From Pseudomonadota bacterium (GTDB lineage Bacteria > Pseudomonadota > Gammaproteobacteria > Burkholderiales > Ferrovaceae), in NCBI GenBank assembly GCA_028873535.1, contig JAGWIJ010000005.1:1-57387 (forward strand): a DNA stretch of 57,387 bases, written 5' to 3'. This document shows positions 45,426 to 55,425 of this stretch, piece by piece; the first letter of the stretch is position 1; every line of letters begins with the position of its first letter. The notes beneath the pieces were generated by a model. The model did no database searches and was not told the DNA's origin. It was given only the letters and a program-made list of their open reading frames with translations. The position numbers and the translations under genes were made by a program.

Positions 45426-45439
45426 ATCCGGATCGCCCC

Positions 45440-45994
45440 ATGGTCAGTCGCGCAAGACATCGACCGACGCCGTCGCATCATGTCACGTCCGCATCCGCCG
45501 ACTTGCTGCCCGATCTGCTTGTGCCAGATCTCGACCTGGTGTTCTGCGGGACCGCCGCCGGCAAGGCATCAGCGGCCGCAGGCGCGTATTATGCGCATCC
45601 GCAGAACCGCTTCTGGCAGGCGCTGCACGAATCGGGATTGACCGAGCGCAGGTTCGCGCCCGCGGAATTCCCGGCACTGCTGGATGTGGGCTTGGGGCTT
45701 ACCGATCTTGCCAAGAAGGTCTTCGGCAACGATGACGAACTGGGTCGCGGTCATTTCGACGTCGACGGCCTGGTGGCCAAGATCGAACACTTCCGTCCTG
45801 GCATCCTGGCCTTCACCAGCAAGGCGGCCGCCAAGGCCTTCCTGCATGTGGGGGCGGTGGACTACGGTCTGCAGGACCGCAGCGTGGGCGGGACGCGGCT
45901 GTTCGTGCTGCCGTCGCCTTCCGGCGCCGCCAGCGGGCACTGGAGTCTTGAACCGTGGCGGCAACTCGCCGGCCTTCGCAAAGCATGTCGATGA
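45440..45994 (+). CDS. mug: mismatch-specific uracil/thymine DNA glycosylase
   Basis: 184-residue Mug/TDG-family glycosylase removing uracil or thymine mispaired with guanine. The motifs are DLVFCGTAAGKASA, the catalytic-asparagine region HPQNRFWQAL, VGLGLTDLAKK and the C-terminal loop VLPSPSGAAS. It starts 14 bases after the ankyrin gene, so could be co-transcribed. The first 20-odd residues are variable, so the exact start is uncertain. Confidence 0.87.
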   Translation: MVSRARHRPTPSHHVTSASADLLPDLLVPDLDLVFCGTAAGKASAAAGAYYAHPQNRFWQALHESGLTERRFAPAEFPALLDVGLGLTDLAKKVFGNDDELGRGHFDVDGLVAKIEHFRPGILAFTSKAAAKAFLHVGAVDYGLQDRSVGGTRLFVLPSPSGAASGHWSLEPWRQLAGLRKACR

Positions 45995-46040
45995 GGCTGT
46001 GCAGGCCTGGACAGCTGCCTGCCGGTCGCCGACGGCATCG

Positions 46041-47852
46041 CTAGGGTGGCGAACGACGCGCCGGGCGCCCGAACGGGGCGGCGACAAAGCGTTGGCGATG
46101 GTGTTCCTCCTCGACGTGCGCGAGCGAGGGCTTGATCAGGTCGCTGCGCGATATCACGCCGACCAGGCGACGCGACTGCAGGTCGCTGACCACCGCGAGA
46201 CATTCGAGATCGTGCTGGGCAAGACGCGTCGCAATCGTGCGGCAGTTCTCGCCCGGCAGGGCGGTGACGGGCGCACTGCCGGACAGGACGTCGGCCAGCC
46301 GCGTGCTGGCATTGCGGTCCGCGACCGCGGCGAGCGTGTCGCGATCGACCATGCCGATCACGGCAGTACCGTCGAGGACCGGATAGACGCGATGGCTTTG
46401 CGTCGCGCCGAAATGGCGTTCCAGCGCATCCTGCAGCGTCGAGGCGCCATCGATGCTGACCACGGTGCGGCTCATCAACTCGGACACCATGTGTCGCTCC
46501 AGCGGATCGATGCCGTATTCGCGATAGATGTGATGTCCGCGCCGCGAGATCTTCTCGGTCAGGATGGAGCGCGGCATGGTCATCACGGTGAAGCCGCAGG
46601 CCACCGACGATGCGATCAGCAAGGGAAGCAGCGCATTGAGGTCATGCGTCAGCTCGAGCGCGAACATCACCGACATGATGGGCGCGCGCATCATGCCGCC
46701 CAGCGTGGCGGCCATCAGCACCAGCGGCCACAGCTCGGGCTGGCCGCCGGGCAGCCACGGTGCGAGCACCGCACCGAGGCCTGCACCCATCATCAGCAGG
46801 GGGGCGAGCACGCCACCTGACGTTCCCGATCCGAGGGCGAACACCCACATGACGGCCTTGGAGGCGAGCAGCGCCATCACCGCCGCAATGGCGAGGTGAT
46901 TGAGCAGCAGGTCACCGATCACGTCGTAGCCGACGCCGAAGGCACGCGGCTGCAACCAGCCGCCGATGCCCACCACAAGTCCCCCCAGCGCGGGCCACCA
47001 CATCCAGTGCAGCGGCAAACGTCCGAACAGGTCTTCCACCTTGTAGAGCGATGTCGACACCGTCCATGAAAGCGTACCGGCCGCCACGCCCGCGGGCAGG
47101 CAGGCGGCGAGCGTCCACGGGTCGGGCGCGCGGGTGGTCAGCGGGAACAGCGCGCCACCGTCGAGCAGCCAGGGGCGCAAGGCCGCCGCCATGCAGCAGG
47201 CGATGGCCACCGGAAGCAGGCTGCGCGGCCGCAGCTCGAACAGCAGCAGCTCCAGGGCCAGCATCACTGCCGCGATCGGCGTGCCGAAGACGGCGGTCAT
47301 GCCGGCGACGGCACCCGCCACCAGCAGGGTCTTGCGCTCGGCACCGGTGATGTGGAAGCACTGGCCGGCCAGCGAGCCCAACGCGCCTCCGGTCATGATG
47401 ATCGGTCCCTCTGCGCCGAACGGCCCGCCGCTGCCGATGGCGATGCCCGAGGAGATGGGCTTGAGCACAGCCACCTTGAGCGACATGCGGCTCTTGTTGA
47501 ACAGGATCGCCTCGATCGCCTCGGGGATGCCGTGGCCGCGGATCTTGTCCGAACCGAAGCGGGCCATCAGCCCGATGATCAGACCGCCCAGCACCGGCAG
47601 CACGATCACTGCGGCGCCCAGCTGGTGGCTGGCTGGCGACACCGCTCGGTCCGACCAGGTCTGGAAGAAGAACAGATTGGTGAACAGCCGGATCAGGTGC
47701 AGCAGCACCCACGCCGCCAGGGTGCTGACTGCACCCACTGCGGCGGCGAGTGCCGAGATTCCCGGCAGGCGGCCGGCGTCCGCGAAGTCGCGGCGCTCGT
47801 CGTGCGCGCGCGCGTCGGGCGCAGGGAAGGGGGCTTGCTGCTGATCGGTCAT
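46041..47852 (-). CDS. ClC-family chloride channel/transporter with CBS pair
   Basis: 603 residues: about ten to twelve membrane spans with the ClC motifs GSGGPFGAEGPIIMTGG (the gating glutamate of GxEGP is kept), GTPIAAVMLALEL and SGTSGGVLAPLLMMGAGLG, then two C-terminal CBS domains (residues about 445-580: LMSRTVVSIDGAS; VIGMVDRDTL; LVGVISRSDL). The kept gating Glu fits a proton-coupled antiporter or gated channel. The start overlaps the MarR gene's stop in ATGA, so the two are translated together. Confidence 0.93.
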   Translation of the reverse strand: MTDQQQAPFPAPDARAHDERRDFADAGRLPGISALAAAVGAVSTLAAWVLLHLIRLFTNLFFFQTWSDRAVSPASHQLGAAVIVLPVLGGLIIGLMARFGSDKIRGHGIPEAIEAILFNKSRMSLKVAVLKPISSGIAIGSGGPFGAEGPIIMTGGALGSLAGQCFHITGAERKTLLVAGAVAGMTAVFGTPIAAVMLALELLLFELRPRSLLPVAIACCMAAALRPWLLDGGALFPLTTRAPDPWTLAACLPAGVAAGTLSWTVSTSLYKVEDLFGRLPLHWMWWPALGGLVVGIGGWLQPRAFGVGYDVIGDLLLNHLAIAAVMALLASKAVMWVFALGSGTSGGVLAPLLMMGAGLGAVLAPWLPGGQPELWPLVLMAATLGGMMRAPIMSVMFALELTHDLNALLPLLIASSVACGFTVMTMPRSILTEKISRRGHHIYREYGIDPLERHMVSELMSRTVVSIDGASTLQDALERHFGATQSHRVYPVLDGTAVIGMVDRDTLAAVADRNASTRLADVLSGSAPVTALPGENCRTIATRLAQHDLECLAVVSDLQSRRLVGVISRSDLIKPSLAHVEEEHHRQRFVAAPFGRPARRSPP

Positions 47853-48277
47853 GGGTGTGCCTGGCGATTGATATGGGCGATGGGGAATACCTCGCCCAGC
47901 GACTGGAGTTCGGCCCGGTGCAGCTGGGCCAGCTGCCGCAGGAGCTGTTCGCCCGCTGGCAGCAGATGGATCTCGACCCGGCGCCGGTCCGCTGCGTTGC
48001 GGCGTCGCTCGACAAAGCCGTTCCGCACGCAGCGGTTGACCAGCGCGACCACCCCATGCGGCTTGGCCTGCAGGCGTTCGGCCAGTTCGCCGACCGTGGC
48101 GAAGCTGCGGCCCGGATAGCCCTTGAGGTGCAGCAGCAGCAGATACTGCAGCGGCGTGATCCCGAAGCCCTGGACGGTGCTTTCGGAGAAGCGTTCGAAG
48201 CGCCGGATCTGGAAACGGAATTCGGACAGCGCCTCGAAGTCCATCTTGCGCAGGGGGCGGTGGTGGGGGCTGCTCAT
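47849..48277 (-). CDS. MarR-family transcriptional regulator
   Basis: 142-residue winged-helix regulator. The recognition region reads FATVGELAERLQAKPHGVVA and LVNRCVRNGFVERRRNAADR (two stretches), ending RRRVEIHLLPAGEQLL as in MarR proteins. Family members sense small molecules, often phenolic compounds or oxidants. It is the first gene of a two-gene unit with the ClC gene, so it may regulate chloride transport along with itself; the 195-base divergent region before the DUF1800 gene should contain its operator, but no clear palindrome was found. Confidence 0.88.
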   Translation of the reverse strand: MSSPHHRPLRKMDFEALSEFRFQIRRFERFSESTVQGFGITPLQYLLLLHLKGYPGRSFATVGELAERLQAKPHGVVALVNRCVRNGFVERRRNAADRRRVEIHLLPAGEQLLRQLAQLHRAELQSLGEVFPIAHINRQAHP

Positions 48278-48472
48278 GGCATCGATCGGATGACGAGGCC
48301 GCCGATTATGTCACGGTGTGATACATACGCACGAGCGTCGCTCAGCATTTTCTTGAGTGTCGGGTCATGTTTTCCATGATTTGCACGGCTGGCCCGGCCG
48401 CGCACGCAGGCGTCGGCCGGGAAGGCGCTACCATCGGGGCTTATCTGCACTGACGTCCTGGCCATTCGACCT

Positions 48473-50329
48473 GTGAACACGGTTCTCGACCACCCGCTGA
48501 GGCATGCCGTTTTCGCTGTCATGGCCTGCCTGGTGTCCTTGCACGGTGCGCCGGCCCGCTGCGCCGATCTGCCGCCGACGCCGTGGATCAATGATCTGAC
48601 GCCGATCGCCGCGTCCGACTGGACGACTGCGCGGGCTGCACACCTGCTGGAGCGTGCCGGCTTCGGCGCGACGCCGGAGGAGATCGAACGTAGCTACCAG
48701 CTCGGCGCACGTGAGGCCGTGCGCCAGCTGGTCCATCCGCAGGGGCCCGAGGATCCCGGTGTGAGGGCCTTCGAACCCTCGGGAATTCCTGACCAGGGCA
48801 TCGATCCCTTCCCGGACACACGACCGGCCGCCACTGATGCCGCCAAGGCCCGTGGCGAGGCACTGGGCGTGCAGGCCAAGCCGTCAGGAAACCGGCGCCT
48901 GCAGCCGGTGGTCGACAAGTTCTTCTTCTGGGTGCGCGCGAGCCTGCTCGAATGCAACCGGATCGCCTACTGGTGGGCCGATCGCATGCTGCGCACGCGT
49001 CACCCGCTGGTCGAGAAGATGGCCCTGTTCTGGCACGGTCACTTCGCGACCCACGAGGACAAGGTGCGCGACTGGCGCAAGATGCTGCAACAGCTTGAAC
49101 TCTTCCAGCGTCAGGGGCTGGGCAACTTCCGCAGCCTGATGATCGCGGTTGCACAGGATCCGGCCATGCTGGCCTTCCTCGACGCCGGGGTCAACGTGAA
49201 GGGCCGCCCCAACGAGAACTTCGCGCGCGAGATCATGGAGATGTTCACCATGGGCGTCGGGCACTACAGCGAACACGACATCCGTGAGGCGGCGCGTGCC
49301 TTCACAGGCTGGAACTACGAGGGGGCGCGCTTCGTGGTCCGCGCCGACCAGCACGACGACGGCGACAAGGAGGTGTTCGGTCAGCACGGTGCTTTCGACG
49401 GCGTGCAAGTCATCGATCTGATCCTGCAGCAGCCTGCCACTGCCGACTATCTGGCGGGTCGCATCTACCGCTACCTGGTGCGTGAGGAAGCCGACGCCGC
49501 CACCGTCCATCGCCTGGGCGAAGTGCTGCGCGCCAACCACTACGACATCGCGCCGCTGCTCGAGACCATCCTGCTGTCGCGCGACTTCTACAGCAGCGCC
49601 AGCACGGGCACGCGCATCAAGAGCCCGGTCGAGCTGGTGGTCGGCACCTACCACAGGCTCGGTCTGCACGAAATCCCCGGCATGCCGGATTTCAATGAGG
49701 TGACGCGCGCGCTGGGCCAGCACCTGCTGCACCCGCCCACCGTGGCCGGGTGGGCTTATGGCGCCGGCTGGATCACGCCCGGTCTGCTGATGGAACGCGG
49801 CAACTTCGCACACGACGTGCTGTTTCCGGACTTCCTGGCGCCGTCCAACGATCGCTACCCGCAGATCAATGTCGGGCCGGAAGTGCGCGCCGTGCATGAG
49901 CGCCTGCGGCGCGGCATGGATGTGAGCGCTGCCACGCTGCCGCCCGGCGAGGCCAGCGCCGGGGCGGCCATGGCCGAGTCGACGCGCAAGGGCGATCGCG
50001 ACGAGGATTTCAACACGCGCTATGGCAGTTATCGCGGCTGGCAGCAGGCGGTGCAGGTGATCCGGCCGATTCCGCGCACCATGGCCAACCCCGATCTCTC
50101 GGCGCTGGTCGAAGCGGCGCACGCACGCACCAGCACCGAAGTGGTGGATCTGTTTGCCACGCGCTTCTTCAGCGTGCCGGCCAGCGTGGCCGACCGCGCG
50201 GCGTGGACGGCATTCCTGACCGAAAGGCTCGGCACCGATCGCATCGAGCGTGCGCGCAGCTATATGGAAGAAGATCTGCGCGCGCTGCTGCATGCGATGC
50301 TGAGCAGCCCTGACTACCAACTGAACTAG
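48473..50329 (+). CDS. DUF1800 family exported protein
   Basis: 618 residues, starting at GTG 48473. A signal-type segment (RHAVFAVMACLVSLHGAP) is followed by the DUF1800 core: RAAHLLERAGFGATPEEIER, KMALFWHGHFATHEDKVRD, LGNFRSLMIAVAQDPAMLAF, NENFAREIMEMFTMGVGHYS and AARAFTGWNY. The family is always or nearly always paired with DUF1501, as here, and its activity is not known. No strong ribosome site is seen before the GTG; ATG 48521 would cut the signal peptide. Confidence 0.88.
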   Translation: MNTVLDHPLRHAVFAVMACLVSLHGAPARCADLPPTPWINDLTPIAASDWTTARAAHLLERAGFGATPEEIERSYQLGAREAVRQLVHPQGPEDPGVRAFEPSGIPDQGIDPFPDTRPAATDAAKARGEALGVQAKPSGNRRLQPVVDKFFFWVRASLLECNRIAYWWADRMLRTRHPLVEKMALFWHGHFATHEDKVRDWRKMLQQLELFQRQGLGNFRSLMIAVAQDPAMLAFLDAGVNVKGRPNENFAREIMEMFTMGVGHYSEHDIREAARAFTGWNYEGARFVVRADQHDDGDKEVFGQHGAFDGVQVIDLILQQPATADYLAGRIYRYLVREEADAATVHRLGEVLRANHYDIAPLLETILLSRDFYSSASTGTRIKSPVELVVGTYHRLGLHEIPGMPDFNEVTRALGQHLLHPPTVAGWAYGAGWITPGLLMERGNFAHDVLFPDFLAPSNDRYPQINVGPEVRAVHERLRRGMDVSAATLPPGEASAGAAMAESTRKGDRDEDFNTRYGSYRGWQQAVQVIRPIPRTMANPDLSALVEAAHARTSTEVVDLFATRFFSVPASVADRAAWTAFLTERLGTDRIERARSYMEEDLRALLHAMLSSPDYQLN

Positions 50330-50343
50330 CCCGAGGCACTCCC

Positions 50344-51561
50344 ATGTCCAGCAATCATCCTCATGCCGGGCCGCTGGGTCTGCGGCGCGCCCTGTTGGGT
50401 TCGGCACTCGGGCTTCCGCTGGCGGCTCTGGGGCTGGGCGGCGCTGCACCGGCACGTGCCGCTGGCAACGGCCGCATCCTGGTGGTGTTCGAGATGTCGG
50501 GCGGCAACGACGGCCTCAACACCGTGGTGCCTTATACCGACGACGAGTACTATCGCCTGCGACCCCACCTGGGCATCCCGGCTGCCAAAGTGCGCAAGCT
50601 CGATGAGCACTTCGGACTGAACCCCGGCATGACGGGCTTCGAACGCCTTTATCACGATGGCCATCTGGCCATCGTGCACGGCTGTGGCTATGCACAGCCC
50701 AGTTTCTCGCATTTCAGCTCGATGGCCTACTGGCATACCGCGGCGCCGAACAGCGGCGAGCAGACCGGCTGGGTGGGACGCATGGCTGACCAGCTGCGTC
50801 CGCAGCCCGAACCGGGCTACCTGGTCAATATCGCGGCCACCCAGTCGCTTGCGGTGCGCAGCGTAAAGCACGTGCCTGTGGTCTTCGATGATCCTGAGCG
50901 CTTCGTGCGTGTCAGCGAGCCGGACCAGGGCGCGCTGCTCGACCGTGCCGACCCGGTCAGCGGCGATCCCAATCCGATGCGCAGCTATCTGCGCGCGCTG
51001 GCGCAAAGCGCGCACGACATCTCGGCGCAGGTGCGCAGCGCCTGCGCCAGCTATCGCACACCGGTGGACTACGGCGTGCTGGCGCTCGATCTGAACAAGG
51101 TGGCGGCGCTGATCGCTGCCGGTCTGCCGACCCGTCTGTACTACGTGTCCTTCCGCAACAACGCTTTCGACACGCATGTGCATCAGGCCGATACGCATGG
51201 CCGTCTGCTCACCTATGTGTCCGATGCCGTTTCGGCTTTCCTGCGCGACATGGAGCGCATCGGCCGCGCGGATGATGTGGTGCTGATGGCGTTTTCGGAG
51301 TTCGGCCGACGCGTGCCCGAGAACGCCAATCTGGGCACCGATCACGGGACGGCCGGACCGATGTTTCTCGCCGGCCGTCCTGTCAGGGGAGGGCAGTACA
51401 GCCAGCCGGTCAGCCTGAGCGGACGGGACGCCGACGACAATCTGCGCTACACCACCGATTTCCGCCGCGTGTATGCGAGCGTGGCCGAGGGCTGGCTGGG
51501 TGTGCCGGATAGCAGCGCGCTGCTGCGCGGCCGCTTCGAGACCTTTCCGATCTTCGGCTGA
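50344..51561 (+). CDS. DUF1501 family exported protein
   Basis: 405 residues of the DUF1501 family, distantly related to the alkaline phosphatase/sulfatase superfamily. The N-terminus has a twin-arginine-like start (GLRRALLGSALGLPLAALGL) ending near APARAA. The core contains VVFEMSGGNDGLNTVVPY, HGCGYAQPSFSHFSSM and AFSEFGRRVPENANLGTDHG (overlapping pieces), with the Asp/His pattern of metal-binding sites. It starts 14 bases after the DUF1800 gene and the pair forms one operon. Tat export suggests folding or cofactor loading in the cytoplasm. The next 218 bases hold no gene. Confidence 0.88.
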   Translation: MSSNHPHAGPLGLRRALLGSALGLPLAALGLGGAAPARAAGNGRILVVFEMSGGNDGLNTVVPYTDDEYYRLRPHLGIPAAKVRKLDEHFGLNPGMTGFERLYHDGHLAIVHGCGYAQPSFSHFSSMAYWHTAAPNSGEQTGWVGRMADQLRPQPEPGYLVNIAATQSLAVRSVKHVPVVFDDPERFVRVSEPDQGALLDRADPVSGDPNPMRSYLRALAQSAHDISAQVRSACASYRTPVDYGVLALDLNKVAALIAAGLPTRLYYVSFRNNAFDTHVHQADTHGRLLTYVSDAVSAFLRDMERIGRADDVVLMAFSEFGRRVPENANLGTDHGTAGPMFLAGRPVRGGQYSQPVSLSGRDADDNLRYTTDFRRVYASVAEGWLGVPDSSALLRGRFETFPIFG

Positions 51562-51779
51562 GTGCCGACCATGTTGACGACGTCGATCAAGGAGCCAGAC
51601 GGGTGAATTGGCCTCTTGGCAGAAGTCGTCGAAAGTCCGCATCGAAACGCACGACGTGTTCTCCCTGGTTGTCCGGTATTCTCGCGGCGGTGCGAATGAC
51701 CGAGACCCTGGCCTTGCGCAGGGCATGAAGCCCGGCTCCTGCTGCCGGCACCGCTGCGCGGTTTGGCAGGGGGGCGGGG

Positions 51780-53840
51780 CTAGGCTGTCTCCTTCTTCAT
51801 GGCCCGCAGGTGTTGCACAGCCTGCTCGGAAAGCGCCAGAAATTCATCATTGAGCAATTCATCGGCCGCCTCGGATTCCTTCGCCTGGTGGTGGCGGATC
51901 ACCTGACCTGCGCAACGGTGGAAATGGGCATGCGCGGCCTTCAGAGCCTCATATCTTGGATGACGGGCCGCCCGGGTGCGGTCGCCATAAATCCAGCAAC
52001 CGAGCGCGCACTTGTCATCCCGGCCGACGGTGTCCGCATCCAACTTGGGTCCACGGCCATCGAGGTAGTCGCGAAGCTTATGCTTCCACTGCAGGTGCGC
52101 TGCAATCACAGTGTCGTAGTCGAGATCTGCGCTGGCACTCGCGCTCGTGCCCGATGTGTCGGCTTGCAGGTGAAACGTCTCAACAGCTGCACTCAGCAAG
52201 CCCGCTTGTTCATGAAGGCTGGCTGCCGCAGCAGCGGCCTGCTCGACCAGCGCGGCGTTCTGCTGCGTTCCGTGGTCGAGTTGCTGAATGGCATCGGTGA
52301 CCTGGGTCAAGCCCTGACTTTGCTCGTGGCTGGCAAGTGCGACTTGACCCAGCAGTTCGTTGACCTCGCGGACGCTGGTGACCACGTCTTCGATGATCCT
52401 GCCGGCGTCCACCGCAAGCGCCCCACCGTGCTCCACGCGTTCGACGGAACTGCCGATCAGGGTCTTGATTTCCTTCGCAGCGGTGGCACTGCGTTGAGCA
52501 AGGGCGCGCACTTCGGTGGCAACTACTGCAAATCCCCGGCCTTGTTCCCCGGCGCGTGCTGCCTCCACCGCAGCGTTCAAGGCGAGGATGTTGGTCTGGA
52601 AGGCAATCCCGTCGATGACGCCGACGATGTCGGCTATCCGCTTTGAGCTTTCCTGAATGGTGCCCATGGTGTTGACCACTTCCAGCACAATACGCGCACC
52701 CTCACGCGCGACAGTGTCAGACTTGGTCGCAAGCTCGCTCGCCCGACGAGCATGTTCGGCGTTCTGGCGCACGGTGGAATTGAGCTCATCCATTGCACTG
52801 GCGGTCTTCTCAACGTTGCCCGCCTGCTGCTCAGTGCGATTCGACAAGTCCAGGTTTCCCGTCGCGATTTCGCGCGCGGCTTCGTGAATCGCGTGGGACG
52901 TGCCCTGGATCCGTTCGATGGTCTCGCGCAGACGATCCACCGTGCCGTTGCTGTCATCCTTCAGTTGTTCGAAGGTTCCGGAGAATTCCCCGGTCACGCG
53001 CTCGGTCAGCACGCCGCGCGAGATCGCATTGAGCACCCTGGCCGTATCTTCCAGGCCGCGGGAGATCGTGCCGACGAGACGATTAAAGCCCTTCGCAACT
53101 TGCTGAGCCGCGGGCGACTTTCCGGAGACCTTCAGCCTGCGGCTGAAATCACCTGCCTCCACGGCCGAAATGATCTGGGAGATTTCCGCACCCGCATTGG
53201 CTTCCGTGCTGCCATCTCGCAGTTCGATCAGGAATGTTGCCTCCTCGCAAACACCGTTCGTAACCGCGGCGACCCACCATTCCAGGGTGTGCTCTCCCAA
53301 TGCCAGCGGCTCGGGACCGACCCTGCCGCTCGCTTCCGCTGCGGCGAGCGCGCCGGCGAATACGGACCAGGCGGCACATTGCGATTGGCACGGCAAATCG
53401 AGATCGGAGCCGGGAAATTTCTGCTGCAGTTGCGGAGCAGAGCGATTCAGCAACTGGCGTGCTGCTTGATTGGCATGTAGCGTGGTTCCGCCGCTGTTCA
53501 CCCAGATGAGGCCCGTGCCGGCAGCATCCAGTGCGGCCTGGAGGCCAGTGAACGCAATCTCTCGCCTCGCGGCCTCCTGGCGCAATGAAGAGAGCTCGTC
53601 TCGAAGGGATGCGATCGCTGCACGCTGCGTCAGATTCGATCGCCGCCACGCCGTGAGCTGCCAAGCCAAGGCCATGGCTCCGAGGATGCCAAGGGCGCCG
53701 CACGCGACCAAGTAGCCCGTCCCAGGGCCAGCGCCCGCATTCAGTGCGATCACGAGCGCAGCCGCCGCCGACGACAGAAGCAGAAGTGGCGGGACGAGCT
53801 GGAAGCCATAGGACATGGAGGGCGGTTTTTGTGCGTGCAT
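51780..53840 (-). CDS. methyl-accepting chemotaxis protein with C-terminal CZB domain
   Basis: 686 residues. Two spans near the N-terminus (LVPPLLLLSSAAAALVIALN; GYLVACGALGILGAMALAW), a PAS-like region (about 110-230), HAMP-like segments, and the signalling domain with the tip IAFQTNILALNAAVEAARAG and [18 protein letters not shown]. The last 120 residues form a CZB domain: HLQWKHKLRDYLDG, a Cys in DDKCALGCWIYGD, and HPRYEALKAAHAHFHR, which binds zinc through three His and one Cys. CZB receptors sense zinc or hypochlorite-type oxidants. ATG 53840 has GAAGG at good spacing; the longer frame is unsupported. Confidence 0.9.
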   Translation of the reverse strand: MHAQKPPSMSYGFQLVPPLLLLSSAAAALVIALNAGAGPGTGYLVACGALGILGAMALAWQLTAWRRSNLTQRAAIASLRDELSSLRQEAARREIAFTGLQAALDAAGTGLIWVNSGGTTLHANQAARQLLNRSAPQLQQKFPGSDLDLPCQSQCAAWSVFAGALAAAEASGRVGPEPLALGEHTLEWWVAAVTNGVCEEATFLIELRDGSTEANAGAEISQIISAVEAGDFSRRLKVSGKSPAAQQVAKGFNRLVGTISRGLEDTARVLNAISRGVLTERVTGEFSGTFEQLKDDSNGTVDRLRETIERIQGTSHAIHEAAREIATGNLDLSNRTEQQAGNVEKTASAMDELNSTVRQNAEHARRASELATKSDTVAREGARIVLEVVNTMGTIQESSKRIADIVGVIDGIAFQTNILALNAAVEAARAGEQGRGFAVVATEVRALAQRSATAAKEIKTLIGSSVERVEHGGALAVDAGRIIEDVVTSVREVNELLGQVALASHEQSQGLTQVTDAIQQLDHGTQQNAALVEQAAAAAASLHEQAGLLSAAVETFHLQADTSGTSASASADLDYDTVIAAHLQWKHKLRDYLDGRGPKLDADTVGRDDKCALGCWIYGDRTRAARHPRYEALKAAHAHFHRCAGQVIRHHQAKESEAADELLNDEFLALSEQAVQHLRAMKKETA

Positions 53841-54134
53841 CGCAGGCCTTCTTAGGACGGGAGCACGCCAGACTTCAGTTTTTTTGCGCGCAGGTGTCCG
53901 CTCTACGGCAAGGCGTCCCAGCTTCTTGAGCGATTTCGGGCAATGATGCCGCAGGCGCATTCCGTTGACTGTTCGGACCGTCACGCATGTCAGGTCTTAC
54001 GGCGCCAGCGCCAGAGTCGACCTGATGTGGCTTGCAACGCCCCCGTCGGTATCGCAAGGCTTTCTATGGCCGACGCTGGCATGACAACCCGAGCTGTGAT
54101 CCGATAGGGGCCCCGTCTGAAATTGCCGCGCCCC

Positions 54135-55355
54135 ATGACCCAGCAGGTGGAACGCATCCCGCACCGCGCACCGCACCCGGTCATCGAGGTGTTTCTCGCA
54201 TTTCTGCGGCTTGGATGCACCAGCTTCGGCGGCCCCGTCGCGCACCTTGCCTATTTCCGTACCGAATTCGTGGAACGTCGCGTCTGGCTGAAGGACGCGG
54301 CCTATGCGGACCTGGTGGCCTTCTGCCAGTTCCTGCCGGGGCCGGCGAGCAGTCAGGTCGGCATTGCGCTGGGCTTGAGCCGCGCCGGATTGCCTGGGGC
54401 ATTCGCCGCCTGGGCCGGCTTTACCGCGCCATCGGCGCTGATCCTGGTGCTGTTCGGACTGCTGGTGACAAATGTCGGCAGCGCCGCCAAGGGCCCATGG
54501 CTGCACGGCCTCGCGGTGGTCACCGTGGCCGTGATCGCGCAGGCACTGTGGGGCATGGGACGCAGCCTTTGTCCCGACCGCCAGCGCGCCAGTGTGGCCG
54601 CGGCCGCGACCGTGGTCGCTTCCTTGCTGCCCGGTGCGCTGACCCAGACGGCGATGATCCTGGCCGGCGGCGTGGTGGGATGGCTCTGCTTGCAACCGTC
54701 GGCCACGCTGCCGCACACGCCGCTCCCGATTGCACTGGGACGGCGCAGCGGACTTCTGCTGTTGTCGATCTTCGCCGGCTTGCTGCTGGTGCTTCCCCTG
54801 CTGGCGGACCATGGCAGCTATGGGTGGCAGCTCTTCAACAGCTTCTACCGTGCCGGAGCGCTGGTGTTCGGGGGCGGGCACGTGGTGCTCTCCTTGCTGC
54901 AGGTGGCAGTGGTGCCGCCGGGATGGGTGAGCAACGAAGCCTTCCTGGCGGGCTACGGCGCCACGCAGGCCATGCCGGGGCCGGTGTCGGCGTTCGCGGG
55001 CTACCTCGGCGCGATTTCAGCGCAGCAGCCCAATGGCTGGGAGGGGGCGGCGATCGCACTGACCGCCATTTTCCTGCCGTCGTTCCTGCTGGTGCCAGGA
55101 GGCCTGCCGCTGTGGGAGGCAGCAAGGCGCTACCCGGCGATGCAGCGTGCGATGCTGGGGATCAATGCGGCCGTGGTGGGTCTGCTGCTTGCCACTTTCT
55201 ACCAGCCGGTCTGGGCTGGTGGCATCCTGTCGGTGCGCGATTTCGCACTCGCGGTGGTCGCTTTCCTGCTGCTGGTATTCTGGAAGGCGCCTCCCTGGCT
55301 GGTCGTTGTATCCTGCGCGTGCGCCGCCGGTCCCATTGCCGGCCGCTTCCCGTGA
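54135..55355 (+). CDS. chrA: chromate transporter ChrA
   Basis: 406-residue chromate efflux protein with two homologous halves. The N-half has FLRLGCTSFGGPVAHLAYFR and FCQFLPGPASSQVGIALGL; the C-half repeats the pattern with SFYRAGALVFGGGHVVLSLL and GYGATQAMPGPVSAFAGYLG. About ten membrane spans. ChrA exports chromate or sulfate-like anions. ATG 54135 is preferred over the TTG at 54123, though the ribosome site is weak for both. It diverges from the CZB chemoreceptor with 294 bases between, in which I see no clear regulatory motif. Confidence 0.9.
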   Translation: MTQQVERIPHRAPHPVIEVFLAFLRLGCTSFGGPVAHLAYFRTEFVERRVWLKDAAYADLVAFCQFLPGPASSQVGIALGLSRAGLPGAFAAWAGFTAPSALILVLFGLLVTNVGSAAKGPWLHGLAVVTVAVIAQALWGMGRSLCPDRQRASVAAAATVVASLLPGALTQTAMILAGGVVGWLCLQPSATLPHTPLPIALGRRSGLLLLSIFAGLLLVLPLLADHGSYGWQLFNSFYRAGALVFGGGHVVLSLLQVAVVPPGWVSNEAFLAGYGATQAMPGPVSAFAGYLGAISAQQPNGWEGAAIALTAIFLPSFLLVPGGLPLWEAARRYPAMQRAMLGINAAVVGLLLATFYQPVWAGGILSVRDFALAVVAFLLLVFWKAPPWLVVVSCACAAGPIAGRFP

Positions 55356-55425
55356 GGAACCCCGGCCGTGAAGCGGCGAGGCCTCATCGGCGAGGGCCGC
55401 CATTGCGCGTTCCCGGTGGGCGACG

